Source: Verrucomicrobiota bacterium
GTDB taxonomy: Bacteria; Verrucomicrobiota; Verrucomicrobiia; Chthoniobacterales; UBA10450
DNA length: 40,481 nucleotides
Direction of reading: 5' to 3'
Assembly (NCBI GenBank): GCA_003218755.1
Contig: QHOK01000106.1
Coordinates: forward strand, 1-40,481
Shown here: one piece after another, positions 32,750-40,481 of the stretch
Position numbering within the stretch: the first letter of the stretch is position 1
Layout of the letters: every line of letters begins with the position of its first letter
Notes under the pieces: generated by a model
Told to the model about the DNA's origin: nothing
The model's input: the letters and a program-made list of their open reading frames with translations, nothing else
Databases searched by the model: none
Translations under genes and position numbers: made by a program

Positions 32750-33552
32750 AACTCGACGGCTGTAACGCTCTCATCACCGGAGCTTCCGCCGGCATTGGCT
32801 GCGAATTTGCGCGGCAACTCGCCGACCGCGCGCGATCAATTATTCTCGTGGCAAGACGGAGCGAACGTTTAGGTCAGTTACGAGAGGAGTTACTAAACCG
32901 GAATCCAAATCTGGATGTCCACGTTCGCGTCGTAGACCTTGCCGACAAAGCGCAAATTGGATTGCTGATCGAGTCGCTCGCGCATGACAAGGTGGATGTG
33001 GATCTGTTAGTCAATAACGCCGGACTCGGCGATAGCGGTGCCTTTGCGACGAGCGATCCCGTCCGCAACGAGCAATTGCTGCTGATCAACGCGCTGGCGC
33101 TAACTTCACTCACCCGCCACCTCCTTCCACAAATGATCGCGAAACGTCGCGGCGGCATTCTAAACGTCAGTTCGTCGGCTGGGTTTCTTCCGGTGCCTGG
33201 TTCTAGCGTTTACGCGGCAACCAAGGCTTATGTTACAAGTTTCTCTGAAGCGCTTCGAGCCGAACTCCATGGAACAGGCGTAACCGTATGCGCTTTGTGT
33301 CCCGGTCCTGTTCGAACGGAATTTCAACAAGTCGCCAAGCGCCCGAACGCTCGGCCGGAGATTGGGCCGAAATTCGTTGTTGTTCCAGTCGAACAAGTCG
33401 TGCGAGACGCGATAAAGGGGCTTGAGGCAGATAGACCGATCGTCATTTCTGGATTTGCAATGAAGGTTGCAATGCTTCTGACTCGACTAACGCCGATGCC
33501 CCTGTTGCGCGTGCTATTGCGGCGTTACTCGAGCCGAGACTCAGGTTTGTAG
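32746..33552 (+). CDS. short-chain dehydrogenase/reductase
   Basis: The 268-residue oxidoreductase has the classical SDR motifs: cofactor loop ITGASAGIGCEFARQLA, VARRSERL (Arg pair favouring NADP), LVNNAGLGDSG, the catalytic serine in NVSSSAGFLPVPG, YAATKAYVTSFSEAL (YxxxK) and CPGPVRTEF. The C-terminal tail is hydrophobic (MLLTRLTPMPLLRVLL), like the DltE/YqjQ group. The substrate is unknown. It starts at GTG 32746, overlapping the pseudouridine synthase stop, and is the last gene before two terminators. Confidence 0.92.
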   Translation: MKLDGCNALITGASAGIGCEFARQLADRARSIILVARRSERLGQLREELLNRNPNLDVHVRVVDLADKAQIGLLIESLAHDKVDVDLLVNNAGLGDSGAFATSDPVRNEQLLLINALALTSLTRHLLPQMIAKRRGGILNVSSSAGFLPVPGSSVYAATKAYVTSFSEALRAELHGTGVTVCALCPGPVRTEFQQVAKRPNARPEIGPKFVVVPVEQVVRDAIKGLEADRPIVISGFAMKVAMLLTRLTPMPLLRVLLRRYSSRDSGL

Positions 33553-33725
33553 CATCAGTTTGAAACGTCTCCGGGAAACTGCTGGAGATTGTTAAAGATG
33601 AAACCAGTTGTGGTCGCCAGCGAAGACCATGTAGTTTGTAAAAATCCTCGAGGCGGTGGAATCAGCGCGCCGCTCAGTAAGCGACACGACGTCTGGCGTA
33701 CATTTTGCACGCAGTGCTCTGGAGT

Positions 33726-33749
33726 GCGATGCGTCCTCGCATCGCTTTT
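33726..33749 (+). terminator. rho-independent terminator for the small-basic-protein/rRNA-modification/SDR genes
   Basis: GCGATGCG, loop TCCT, CGCATCGC is a perfect 8-bp stem followed directly by TTTT. It lies 173 nt after the SDR stop codon, in the spacer between convergent genes. Confidence 0.65.
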
Positions 33750-33769
33750 GATCACCTCACGAGCAAACA

Positions 33770-33799
33770 AAAGCGGCGGTCGGATTCGACCGCCGCTTT
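33770..33799. terminator. bidirectional terminator between convergent genes
   Basis: AAAGCGGCGGTC, loop GGATTC, GACCGCCGCTTT forms a perfect 12-bp stem with A and T ends on both sides, so it can work in either direction. The minus-strand peroxiredoxin-like gene ends 43 nt away. A further hairpin, GTCGCTGA-GG-TCAGCGAC, lies at 33814-33831. Confidence 0.8.
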
Positions 33800-33841
33800 G
33801 AAATGTTTCGAAAGTCGCTGAGGTCAGCGACCGCTACAGCC

Positions 33842-34450
33842 TCATTTATATTTAACCGAACAACCGTACGGCTTTGTTTGTGGCGTGCTGATCGGCTTGC
33901 CGGATAGCGACTCATCCAAGGCGACCTTGACGTAGTTGGTTGAGCTTGGAATGTCGGCTGGATTTGGACTTGCTTTGCTGTCGATGGCGCCTTCATAGGC
34001 AATTTTTCCGTCCGGATTAATGATGACCATGTCGGGCGTATTCTTGGCGCCGTACGCGCGCCCCGCTTTGCCTTCCGGATCGAGAAGCAACGCGGTCTGA
34101 TGCGTCTTCCAAGATTCAGCGATCTTCTGCGCCTGTTCCGGCGTGATATTGCCTTCCGTGCCGGGCGCGTTGGAATCAATGGTCAGCCAGACAACTCCTT
34201 TGCTCGTATATTGATCCTGCAATTTTTGCATGTTGCCGCTGCCGTAGTGCTTCTTCACGAACGGACATTCCGGGTTAAACCATTCGAGCACGACATATTT
34301 GCCCTTGTATTGGGAAAGCGAGTGCGTGCCGCCTTTTGCGTCGGGCAGCGAAAAATCCGGCGCCGCGCTGCCCACCGGAGGCGGATCGAAAGCATAGACT
34401 GCAGAAGCAATTAATGATGTGACAACGGATAACAATATTTTCGTGTTCAT
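33842..34450 (-). CDS. exported peroxiredoxin/redoxin-family protein
   Basis: The 202-residue protein has a signal peptide (MNTKILLSVVTSLIASAVYA) and an AhpC/TSA-type thioredoxin fold: GSAAPDFSLPDAKGGTHSLS, VVLEWFNPECPFVKKHYGSG (single cysteine in the peroxidatic position), ALLLDPEGKAGRAYGAKNTP and MVIINPDGKIAYEG. A second cysteine sits at the C-terminal end (YGCSVKY) and could resolve. This subgroup is frequent in Verrucomicrobia and Planctomycetes. It is the last gene of dsbD > SRPBCC > redoxin on the minus strand, 98 nt after the SRPBCC stop, which fits a periplasmic thiol-redox unit. Confidence 0.88.
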   Translation of the reverse strand: MNTKILLSVVTSLIASAVYAFDPPPVGSAAPDFSLPDAKGGTHSLSQYKGKYVVLEWFNPECPFVKKHYGSGNMQKLQDQYTSKGVVWLTIDSNAPGTEGNITPEQAQKIAESWKTHQTALLLDPEGKAGRAYGAKNTPDMVIINPDGKIAYEGAIDSKASPNPADIPSSTNYVKVALDESLSGKPISTPQTKPYGCSVKYK

Positions 34451-34548
34451 AGATTGGTTAGAAACATACTTTCTGAGATGGTTCAATTTTCTGGCGAGTA
34501 ACACATTCGCAACGCGCCGAAGAAATTTCAACCAGACGCAGCTCGTGC

Positions 34549-34980
34549 TCACTGGAACTTTTCGGCCAGGGCACGAAGCCCGGCGAGAAAATTCCGATTC
34601 ATCAAATCGACGAGCTGCGCCTCGTATTGAGGGTCGATTTCAAATCTCGAAGACCATTCAACATAGGATCGGTCGCCATCAGTAATCGGCAACACTCTCA
34701 GCGTGGTGCAATGGTTATGAACGGGAACTGGCGAGCTCACGAAAGTATACGAATAGAAACGCTCGGCATCTGAGAGCGCAACGAGGACCTCGCGAAACAC
34801 CTCTCCATCCGTCTGAGTCAAAACGCGGACGCATCCCATGCGCGTTGGATCTCCGCCATCTTCGATTGGGCTTGATCTCACAAACGGAAGCCACTCGGCA
34901 ACTGCGTCAAACCGTCGGATTGTCGCCCAGAGTTTTTCCGGCGGCGCGTTCACCACGCTACTCACAAAAATCCGAGGCAT
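34549..34980 (-). CDS. SRPBCC-fold (polyketide-cyclase-like) protein
   Basis: The 143-residue product begins MPRIFVSSVVNAPPEKLWAT and continues with FDAVAEWLPFVRSS, GCVRVLTQTDGEVFREVLVA, YTFVSSPVPVHNHCTTLRVL and SYVEWSSRFEI, ending in a long helix (QLVDLMNRNFLAGLRALAEK). This is the START/Bet v1-like pocket fold that binds hydrophobic ligands. The ligand is unknown. The start at ATG 34980 lies 8 nt after the dsbD stop, so it is probably co-translated with dsbD. The longer open frame has no protein-like sequence before this ATG. Confidence 0.88.
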   Translation of the reverse strand: MPRIFVSSVVNAPPEKLWATIRRFDAVAEWLPFVRSSPIEDGGDPTRMGCVRVLTQTDGEVFREVLVALSDAERFYSYTFVSSPVPVHNHCTTLRVLPITDGDRSYVEWSSRFEIDPQYEAQLVDLMNRNFLAGLRALAEKFQ

Positions 34981-34988
34981 TCCCCTAA

Positions 34989-37118
34989 TTATTGTGACGC
35001 GACTGTGCGCGAGATGGTTTCGAGTTTGTCCAAGACCATGCCTTTGGTGAGCAGTTCCGGAAAAACGATTGGTTCTTCGTTTTTCCCGGGGTAGAGCACG
35101 TATAGCGGCACACCGGGTCGGCCAAATTGCTGCAATAATTTCGTGATCACCGGATCGCCATTGGTCCAATCAGCTTTCAGTTTCACGATGGCATGACGTT
35201 GGAACGCCTCTCGTACCTCGGCGCTCTCAAGCACACTGGCTTCATTGAATTTGCAAGTGAGACACCATGCAGCCGTGAAATCGACAAAAACAGTGCGGCC
35301 TTGCTCCAGTTCCGCTTGCAAACGCTCGGGTGTGAACGCCTGCCAGTCGCCTCGGAGTCGTGAATCCGCGGAAGCAATATTCGCGGAGTGAAATTTATCG
35401 CCGATGAAATAAATGCCACTCGCGAACACGAGCACGAGCATGAGGAAGATCACGACATTTCGCTTCGCTGCCGATGCTGTTGGCACAACGAACGCGCCTT
35501 TCATCCAGCACGCGACACTGATTACCAAGAGGAAGCAGCTCGCCCAGATCGCTCCTTCCAGACCTCGCTGGGCACCGAGCACATAAAGAAGAAAGAGCAG
35601 CGTGGCCAGCAGCAGAAAGCCCATGAATTGTTTCACATGCAGCATCCACGGACCGGGCTTTGGCAGAAACCGCAGCCAGGCAGGTTGAGCACTTAGAAGC
35701 AAATAAGGCGCGCTCATGCCGGCGGCAATGGCGATAAACATGGCCAAGATAATTGCGGCTGACTGTGAAAACGCGAATCCCAAGGCGGTGCCGAGAAACG
35801 GCGCAGTGCACGGTGTCGCCAGCACAGTCGCGAACACTCCTTGGAAAAATGAGCCGAGATCGTCTTTGCGCGCAGTGGTCGAAAGCAAACCGCGCGTCAT
35901 GCTTTGCGGCAGCGAAATTTCGAACACGCCAAACAGATTCAGGGCGAACACGAGGACAATTACGCTGAGCCCGAGAACGAAATAAGGATTGGTGAATTGA
36001 AATCCGCCCCAGGTGACATCGCGTCCCGCGGCTTTCAGCGCAATCAGGAGCAGCGCAAGTACGATGAACCACGCGAAAATGCCAAGCGTGAACGCGACTC
36101 CGCTCCGCAAAATCTTCTGCCGGCTTTGACCAGCTTGTTGAATGAATCCAAAAATCTTCAGCGAGATCACCGGCAACACGCACGGCATCAAATTCAAAAT
36201 GATGCCGCCAAGAAAACCGAAGAGCAGGAAAGTGAATATGCCACGTGCAGGCGCCGGACGAGCCGCCGAAACAGTCGACGGCACTGCAATCTGCCACGCC
36301 GCGCGGTCCTCGCCGTTTGGCTGCTCGGAAAAAACGATCAGGCCTGCGATGGACGATAAATTTTTGCCTGACGACTCAATCGGAATACGGAAGACAATTT
36401 CATTTTTGTTCCGTGATTCGATTGTTGGATGGCCGACAACAGTGGCTTGGTCCGGCAACGGAAAAAATTCGAGTGCCGGATAATCTGCCAGGGCTTCGCT
36501 CGTGACTTTTAGGCGAAGATCGGATCCAGCTCGACGCCATTCGGCAGCCGCCACATTCGCTCCCGGCCAGTTTTGCGGCAACAAACGCCGGTAACGCGCG
36601 AAGAGCTCCGTGTTCGCCGGCTGGCTGGTTGCCGATATCGGCAACTCCAACTGCAACGTTGCGCTGCCAGGGATGCAGATTTTCTCGCACACCAGCCAAC
36701 TCGCGTCGGCACCTAGTTCGATTGGCGAATTCTCAATTTTCGGCGGCGGCGTGACTTCCTGCATAAGCAGGACTTCATCCACGTAGCCGTAGGTTTGAAT
36801 GTCGCCCGGATCGATGGTTTTCAGTGGAATCGGCCATTGAATGTCACCGATTTTCCAGCCCGGCGGCAGCTTCCATTTCAATTCTGTGGGAAGACCAGCG
36901 TCACCGGAGAATTTCCAATAGGTATGCCAGCCCGGAGCCATTCGCAGCAGTAAGCCGACAGTAAACGGCTTTCCGGGGACAATCGTGCTTGTGTCGGCCA
37001 GGAGCTCCGCCTTAACAAGCTGTTTTCCTTGATACCTCTGGCCGAGGCCGTGCGGTGCTAACGCGAGGATCGACCAGCAGACCATCGAGCAGAGCGCGAG
37101 TCTCGATGGCAGTCTCAT
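34989..37118 (-). CDS. dsbD: thiol:disulfide interchange protein DsbD
   Basis: DsbD carries electrons from cytoplasmic thioredoxin across the inner membrane to periplasmic reductases. The 709-residue protein has a signal peptide (MRLPSRLALCSMVCWSILAL), an N-terminal DsbD-alpha-like immunoglobulin domain with the VCEKICIPG motif, a membrane domain of about eight helices with the two redox cysteines in LNLMPCVLPVISL and LATPCTAPFLGTALG, and a C-terminal thioredoxin domain with FTAAWCLTCKFNEA and RPGVPLYVLY. The start is ATG 37118 for the signal peptide. It heads the dsbD > SRPBCC > redoxin unit. Confidence 0.94.
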   Translation of the reverse strand: MRLPSRLALCSMVCWSILALAPHGLGQRYQGKQLVKAELLADTSTIVPGKPFTVGLLLRMAPGWHTYWKFSGDAGLPTELKWKLPPGWKIGDIQWPIPLKTIDPGDIQTYGYVDEVLLMQEVTPPPKIENSPIELGADASWLVCEKICIPGSATLQLELPISATSQPANTELFARYRRLLPQNWPGANVAAAEWRRAGSDLRLKVTSEALADYPALEFFPLPDQATVVGHPTIESRNKNEIVFRIPIESSGKNLSSIAGLIVFSEQPNGEDRAAWQIAVPSTVSAARPAPARGIFTFLLFGFLGGIILNLMPCVLPVISLKIFGFIQQAGQSRQKILRSGVAFTLGIFAWFIVLALLLIALKAAGRDVTWGGFQFTNPYFVLGLSVIVLVFALNLFGVFEISLPQSMTRGLLSTTARKDDLGSFFQGVFATVLATPCTAPFLGTALGFAFSQSAAIILAMFIAIAAGMSAPYLLLSAQPAWLRFLPKPGPWMLHVKQFMGFLLLATLLFLLYVLGAQRGLEGAIWASCFLLVISVACWMKGAFVVPTASAAKRNVVIFLMLVLVFASGIYFIGDKFHSANIASADSRLRGDWQAFTPERLQAELEQGRTVFVDFTAAWCLTCKFNEASVLESAEVREAFQRHAIVKLKADWTNGDPVITKLLQQFGRPGVPLYVLYPGKNEEPIVFPELLTKGMVLDKLETISRTVASQ

Positions 37119-37167
37119 GTTAGTAGTTAACACTCGCCTAACTTTACAGCAATTAGCGGCCTGTAGC

Positions 37168-37186
37168 CGCTTCGCTGTGCGAAGCG
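37168..37186. repeat. perfect hairpin in the dsbD upstream spacer
   Basis: CGCTTCG, loop CTGTG, CGAAGCG is a 7-bp stem between the dsbD start and the upstream lipoprotein stop. It could be a terminator remnant or a dispersed repeat; no T tract follows on the minus strand. Confidence 0.4.
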
Positions 37187-37247
37187 TGGTATTGATGTTC
37201 CTATTCAAACGTGGACCACGTTGCCCAGGCCATAGGAGCGGCCAAGC

Positions 37248-37802
37248 CTACGGAACGATAAAAATCTTGTCGGTCCACGGATCTTTTACTTTGGTCCCGG
37301 ACGCGTAACCACTCACATCGACATACCTTTCGCGCGTAAAGGGACTGAACACGTATCCGGGCTTATCAGGCACTGCTTTCGCAGTTGGAAATTCCGACTG
37401 AGCGGTTGAACCTCGCGCCGGTGATGATGGTTTTGGATTTCCCTGGCCTGTTTCATTGCGAGCGACATGCGGAGTTGTTCTGGATGAGCTTTGACTGCTC
37501 TCAGTCTGAAGTTTCGGGCGGCGCTGCGGCGATGAAACAGGCTGGCCGGGCTCGGTAACATCCGATGGCGTTGCCTCCGTCGTTCCAACCATTACTGGTT
37601 CGCCGGCTCTATTTCCCGTGGCGTAGCGCACCGGCGCGCTCGCGACACGATATGAACCCACCGCAACAGCTCGAGCTACTTTATAAGAGCCCACCGCGGC
37701 GCCCCGCGTCACATGATAAGAAGTCTCTGCCACGTTGCGGGTAGTTCCGCATCCGGCAAGCAAAATTGCCGCAAACAGCAAAGGTCGTTCCAGTATCTTC
37801 AT
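37248..37802 (-). CDS. lipoprotein with N-terminal repeats, paralogue of the one at 16.5 kb
   Basis: The 184-residue product begins with a lipoprotein signal (MKILERPLLFAAILLAGC; lipobox LAGC). A tandem motif follows (GAAVGSYKVAR, then AVAVGSYRVAS), then a long Ser/Thr/Pro/Gln linker and a C-terminal block PDKPGYVFSPFTRERYVDV, then GTKVKDPWTDKIFIVP. This last block matches the end of the lipoprotein at 16465-16851. I know no function for it. The gene is upstream of dsbD on the same strand with a 129-nt gap. Confidence 0.78.
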   Translation of the reverse strand: MKILERPLLFAAILLAGCGTTRNVAETSYHVTRGAAVGSYKVARAVAVGSYRVASAPVRYATGNRAGEPVMVGTTEATPSDVTEPGQPVSSPQRRPKLQTESSQSSSRTTPHVARNETGQGNPKPSSPARGSTAQSEFPTAKAVPDKPGYVFSPFTRERYVDVSGYASGTKVKDPWTDKIFIVP

Positions 37803-38135
37803 CTCGCTTGTAACAGATGCGCCGTCATCGTGATCTGTTCAATCATTTAATCGGGAGAACACCACTGGCGTGTCGCTCATCTGCTCTGTTTGTTTAGCGA
37901 GTTTGTGCGCCCGATCAATCGGCACAAAGAGATTGCCTGACAGCTCAGAGCCCTGGGCCTCCGAACTCTGCCAGGCAAATCCCATTCGATTTGCTCTTCG
38001 AAATGCGTGCAGCAGTTTCATTTTTATTTCGAAGACCGGCGGCTAAATGATCGTGTCGCCTACCAAAATATTTCGTGACCTGAAGCACGGCTGGTGCCGT
38101 TTTGCGTAACGCACAGGCGCAGACTAATTTCGTAA
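37803..38135. other. 333-nt divergent spacer before putA
   Basis: This spacer separates the lipoprotein (minus) from putA (plus) and should hold both promoters. I see no clear -35/-10 pair or palindrome. A 60-codon minus-strand frame (37839-38021; MKLLHAFRRANRMGFAWQSS...) begins with ATG but has no ribosome site and no recognisable family. It could be a small protein (my estimate about one in four). Confidence 0.4.
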
Positions 38136-39083
38136 ATGAAGACGCTCCAAAGCGAAATTGAGCGGCGCGGGAGGCGCATCTTCGAACTGGTCGATAAACA
38201 TCCAGAGCCACTTTTCAGCAAGGCGGGATTTTATCAACGATTGATGACCCTCTCTATGCGTGACGAGCGGTTCAAAGTGCAGCTGTTTCGCTTTGTCGAT
38301 GTTCTGCCCTCGCTGCGCCGCTCACGCGAAATTATCGAGCATCTCAACGAGTATTTCTCCGATGACGGCTTCGGGCCGCTTGTTAACGCCGGCGTTCGCC
38401 TGGCGCGCATCCTTCCCTGGGTAACCGGGCCGATCCTGCGGTGGAACGTTTCCGGAATGGCACGCCAGTTTATCGCCGGAAAAAATCCGGACGACGTTAT
38501 GCCAACGTTGCGCAAGCGCCGTGCGCAAAAAATTGGCTTTACTGTCGACCTGTTGGGAGAAGCCGTCGTCAGCGAAGCGGACGCGGATGAATATGCGGCG
38601 CGTTATCTGGATTTACTGGAGAAACTCGCGCGGGAAACAAAAAGCTGGACGGACCCGCTGGGCAAAAATTCGGAGCTCTTTCCAGTTGTAAATCTGTCGG
38701 TCAAAATTTCTGCGCTCTATTCGCAAATAAATCCGGCGGATCCAGCGGATGCAATTGCCCATCTCGCGCCCAAGCTGCGACCGCTCCTGCGTCGCGCGCG
38801 CGAGCTCGGCGCTTTTATCAATTTCGACATGGAAAGTTACGCGCACAAAAATACCACTCTTGAGCTGTTCAAAACTATTTTGACCGAGGACGAGTTTAAA
38901 GATTGGCCATATGCCGGGATCGTTATTCAAGCGTATCTGCGAGATTCAGAAGCCGATTTGCGCGACTTGATCGAGTGGGGCCGCGCCCGCGGCACGCGGT
39001 TCGCAGTCCGGCTGGTCAAAGGCGCGTACTGGGATTACGAAACGACGAAATCGCTCCAGAACAGCTGGGATTGTCCGGTTTAG
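38136..39083 (+). CDS. putA: bifunctional proline utilisation protein PutA, N-terminal (proline dehydrogenase) fragment
   Basis: The 315-residue frame carries most of the FAD-dependent proline dehydrogenase barrel: QLFRFVDVLPSLRRSREIIE, FTVDLLGEAVVSEADADEYA, VVNLSVKISALYSQINPADP, FINFDMESYAHKNTTLELF, IVIQAYLRDSEADLRDLIEW, and RFAVRLVKGAYWDYETTKSL. It ends prematurely at TAG 39081-39083. The expected next part (about 33 residues from the strand after KGAYWDxE to the 'SHN' region) is missing, and the rest of the gene follows at once in another frame. Proline dehydrogenase activity would be lost if this is real. A 333-nt spacer precedes the ATG. Confidence 0.85.
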   Translation: MKTLQSEIERRGRRIFELVDKHPEPLFSKAGFYQRLMTLSMRDERFKVQLFRFVDVLPSLRRSREIIEHLNEYFSDDGFGPLVNAGVRLARILPWVTGPILRWNVSGMARQFIAGKNPDDVMPTLRKRRAQKIGFTVDLLGEAVVSEADADEYAARYLDLLEKLARETKSWTDPLGKNSELFPVVNLSVKISALYSQINPADPADAIAHLAPKLRPLLRRARELGAFINFDMESYAHKNTTLELFKTILTEDEFKDWPYAGIVIQAYLRDSEADLRDLIEWGRARGTRFAVRLVKGAYWDYETTKSLQNSWDCPV

Positions 39084-40481
39084 TCCGCAGCATCGCTCAC
39101 GAACAGGCGCTGGCGGATGAGCTCGGGATGGATCCCAGCCGCTTCGAGTTTCAACTGCTCTACGGCATGGCCGGCCCGATCAAGCGGGCACTCGTGGAAA
39201 TGGGTTATCGTGTCCGGGAATATTGTCCCGTAGGCGAATTGCTTCCCGGCATGTCCTATCTGGTCCGACGCCTCCTCGAGAACACGTCCAATGAAGGGTT
39301 TCTGCGCGCAAAGTTTGCCGAGAACGTCTCGGCAAAAGAATTGCTGCGCGATCCAAGAGAGTTAATAAGATCAAATGGAGCGAGCCCGATGAAATTACAA
39401 AGTCCGATCCCCCTGCAAGATCAGCATCGCAAAAACAGCGCTTCGCTTGACACCGATCCGGGCGATGTTTACCGAAACTCACCGCTTGTGAATTTCGTTT
39501 ACAAAGACAGCCAGGACAAGATGCGCAGCGCACTGCTGGAAGTGCGCAAGCGCTTCGGCGAAAAGTATCCGCTCTACATCGGAGGTGAAAAGGTCTGGAC
39601 CGATCAGCTGACGCCCTCAGTGAATCCGAGCGCTCCGGACGAGATCGTCGGTTATGGGTCGGAAGCCGGGATTGCCGAAGCCGAGCGGGCCGTCAAAGCT
39701 GCGCGCGACGCATTTGGCAAGTGGAGCCGGACACCGGTTGAAGAGCGGGCGCGGTTGCTAGAGCGCGCCGCCGACATTTTGGAACGACGGCGATACGAAC
39801 TCTCGGCAGTTGAAGTCTTCGAAGTAGGCAAACCTTGGAACGAAGCCGACGCGGACATTCGTGAGGCGGTGGATTTTTGCCGTTTTTACGCGCAGCAGAT
39901 GCGGCGCTTGGGCCGCCCAAAGCTCACGCAACAGGTTCCCGGCGAAGGAAGTTATCACCATTACTGGCCCCGAGGCGTCGCATTTGTGATCGCGCCGTGG
40001 AATTTTCCGATCGCAATCCTGTGCGGAATGGCCTCGGCCGGAGTCGTAACGGGTAACGCGGTGATCATGAAACCGTCGGAGCAATCGATTATCTGCGGCG
40101 CTATGCTGATGCAGGTGTTCGAGGAAGCGGGTGTTCCGCCAGGGGTCCTGAATTTTCTGTCAGGGCACGGCTCTGTGATCGGAGCGCACCTGGTTGATCA
40201 TAAAGATGTCGATATGATCGCGTTCACCGGATCGCGCGAAGTGGGACTAAAAATTTGGGAGTCGGCTGGTATCACTCGACCCGGTCAACGCGAGCTGAAG
40301 CGAGTCATTTGCGAGATGGGCGGCAAAAATGCGATGATCGTGGACTCCGACGCTGATGTTGGTGAAGTAGTCGGCTATTCCATATATTCCGCGTTCGGTT
40401 ACCAGGGACAGAAGTGCTCTGCACTGTCGCGTCTGATTCTCCTTGAGGAAAATTACGATCGCGTGATGGAACGCTTGATTC
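39083..40481 (+). CDS. putA: PutA, C-terminal fragment (end of PRODH and P5C dehydrogenase), cut by the window edge
   Basis: The frame opens at the break with VRSIAHEQALADELGMDPSR, FQLLYGMAGPIKRALVEMGY and LPGMSYLVRRLLENTSNEGF, the end of the proline dehydrogenase domain. The delta-1-pyrroline-5-carboxylate dehydrogenase domain follows, with VNPSAPDEIVGYG, GVAFVIAPWNFPIAI, GNAVIMKPSEQS, AFTGSREVGLKIWE, the general-base glutamate in CEMGGKNAMI, and the catalytic cysteine in GYQGQKCSALSRLIL. It runs without a stop to the last base. This domain oxidises glutamate semialdehyde to glutamate with NAD+. The first internal ATG is at 39128, but I read this as the same gene as the preceding fragment. 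Confidence 0.88.

Noticed and set aside
33589-33801. 70-codon plus-strand frame with several cysteines (FCTQCSGVRC)
   Set aside because: It runs through two terminator hairpins, has no ribosome site, and its tail is translated hairpin sequence; more likely non-coding or repeat DNA.
35395-36297. 300-codon open frame on the minus strand inside dsbD
   Set aside because: It is an out-of-frame reading of the dsbD membrane region; the composition (Cys/Arg/His-rich) is that of a shadow frame.
38136-40481. Programmed frameshifting as explanation for the putA break
   Set aside because: About 33 conserved residues are missing as well, and no slippery heptamer or pseudoknot is seen; a deletion explains more.

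Overview
The window reads as a chromosomal, mostly housekeeping segment of a soil-type Verrucomicrobiota genome (Chthoniobacterales/Spartobacteria-like; inferred from gene content, not from a search). The best pointers are a ~51-residue 'small basic protein' of the Chlamydiae/Verrucomicrobia type at 31731-31886, a GreA factor with a very long N-terminal extension (an architecture I also recall from Chlamydia), a TIGR04073-type exported protein, a stand-alone SWIB protein, and many short lipoproteins. Genes are tightly packed, Shine-Dalgarno sequences are mostly weak, and no rRNA, tRNA, CRISPR, phage or IS element was seen.

Layout. 0.1-3.5 kb: TIGR04073 protein and TerC/Alx-type membrane protein (minus), divergent from the long GreA-family gene. 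3.6-8.9 kb (minus): a compact run STAS protein > GAF-PP2C phosphatase > grpE > dnaJ > HMG-CoA-lyase-like enzyme > broken rsmE, joining a partner-switching stress module to the chaperone genes. 9.1-13.4 kb: exported protein, a 926-residue nuclease-ligase fusion (plus), a coiled-coil lipoprotein and a small membrane protein. 13.5-16.9 kb (minus): aroA > cmk > plsC, plus a lipoprotein. 17-20.1 kb (plus): REC-PP2C regulator, SWIB protein, exported thioredoxin, polysaccharide deacetylase. 20.1-25.2 kb (minus): exported barrel-like protein, nadB, panC, a methyltransferase and an RmlC-like cupin. 25.2-31.6 kb: a large broken glycosyltransferase (minus), then LpxL-GT9 fusion > thioesterase > ArnT-like transferase (plus), an envelope-glycolipid block. 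31.7-33.6 kb (plus): small basic protein, rRNA pseudouridine synthase, SDR. 33.8-37.8 kb (minus): dsbD > SRPBCC > peroxiredoxin-like protein, plus a second lipoprotein sharing its C-terminus with the one at 16.5 kb. 38.1 kb to the edge: bifunctional putA, interrupted and cut by the window end.

Two things stand out. First, five conserved genes (rsmE, GT2, lpxL, the ArnT-like gene and putA) each lack roughly 25-35 or more conserved residues at a single point, four of them with a frameshift or stop. That is either a systematic assembly fault or unusual clustered deletion. Second, three intergenic spots carry inverted arrays of degenerate 7- or 8-nt units (16347-16429, 24364-24441, 31891-31953, with a partner at 31702-31725). 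These look like a lineage-specific class of intergenic repeat that standard annotation would miss.
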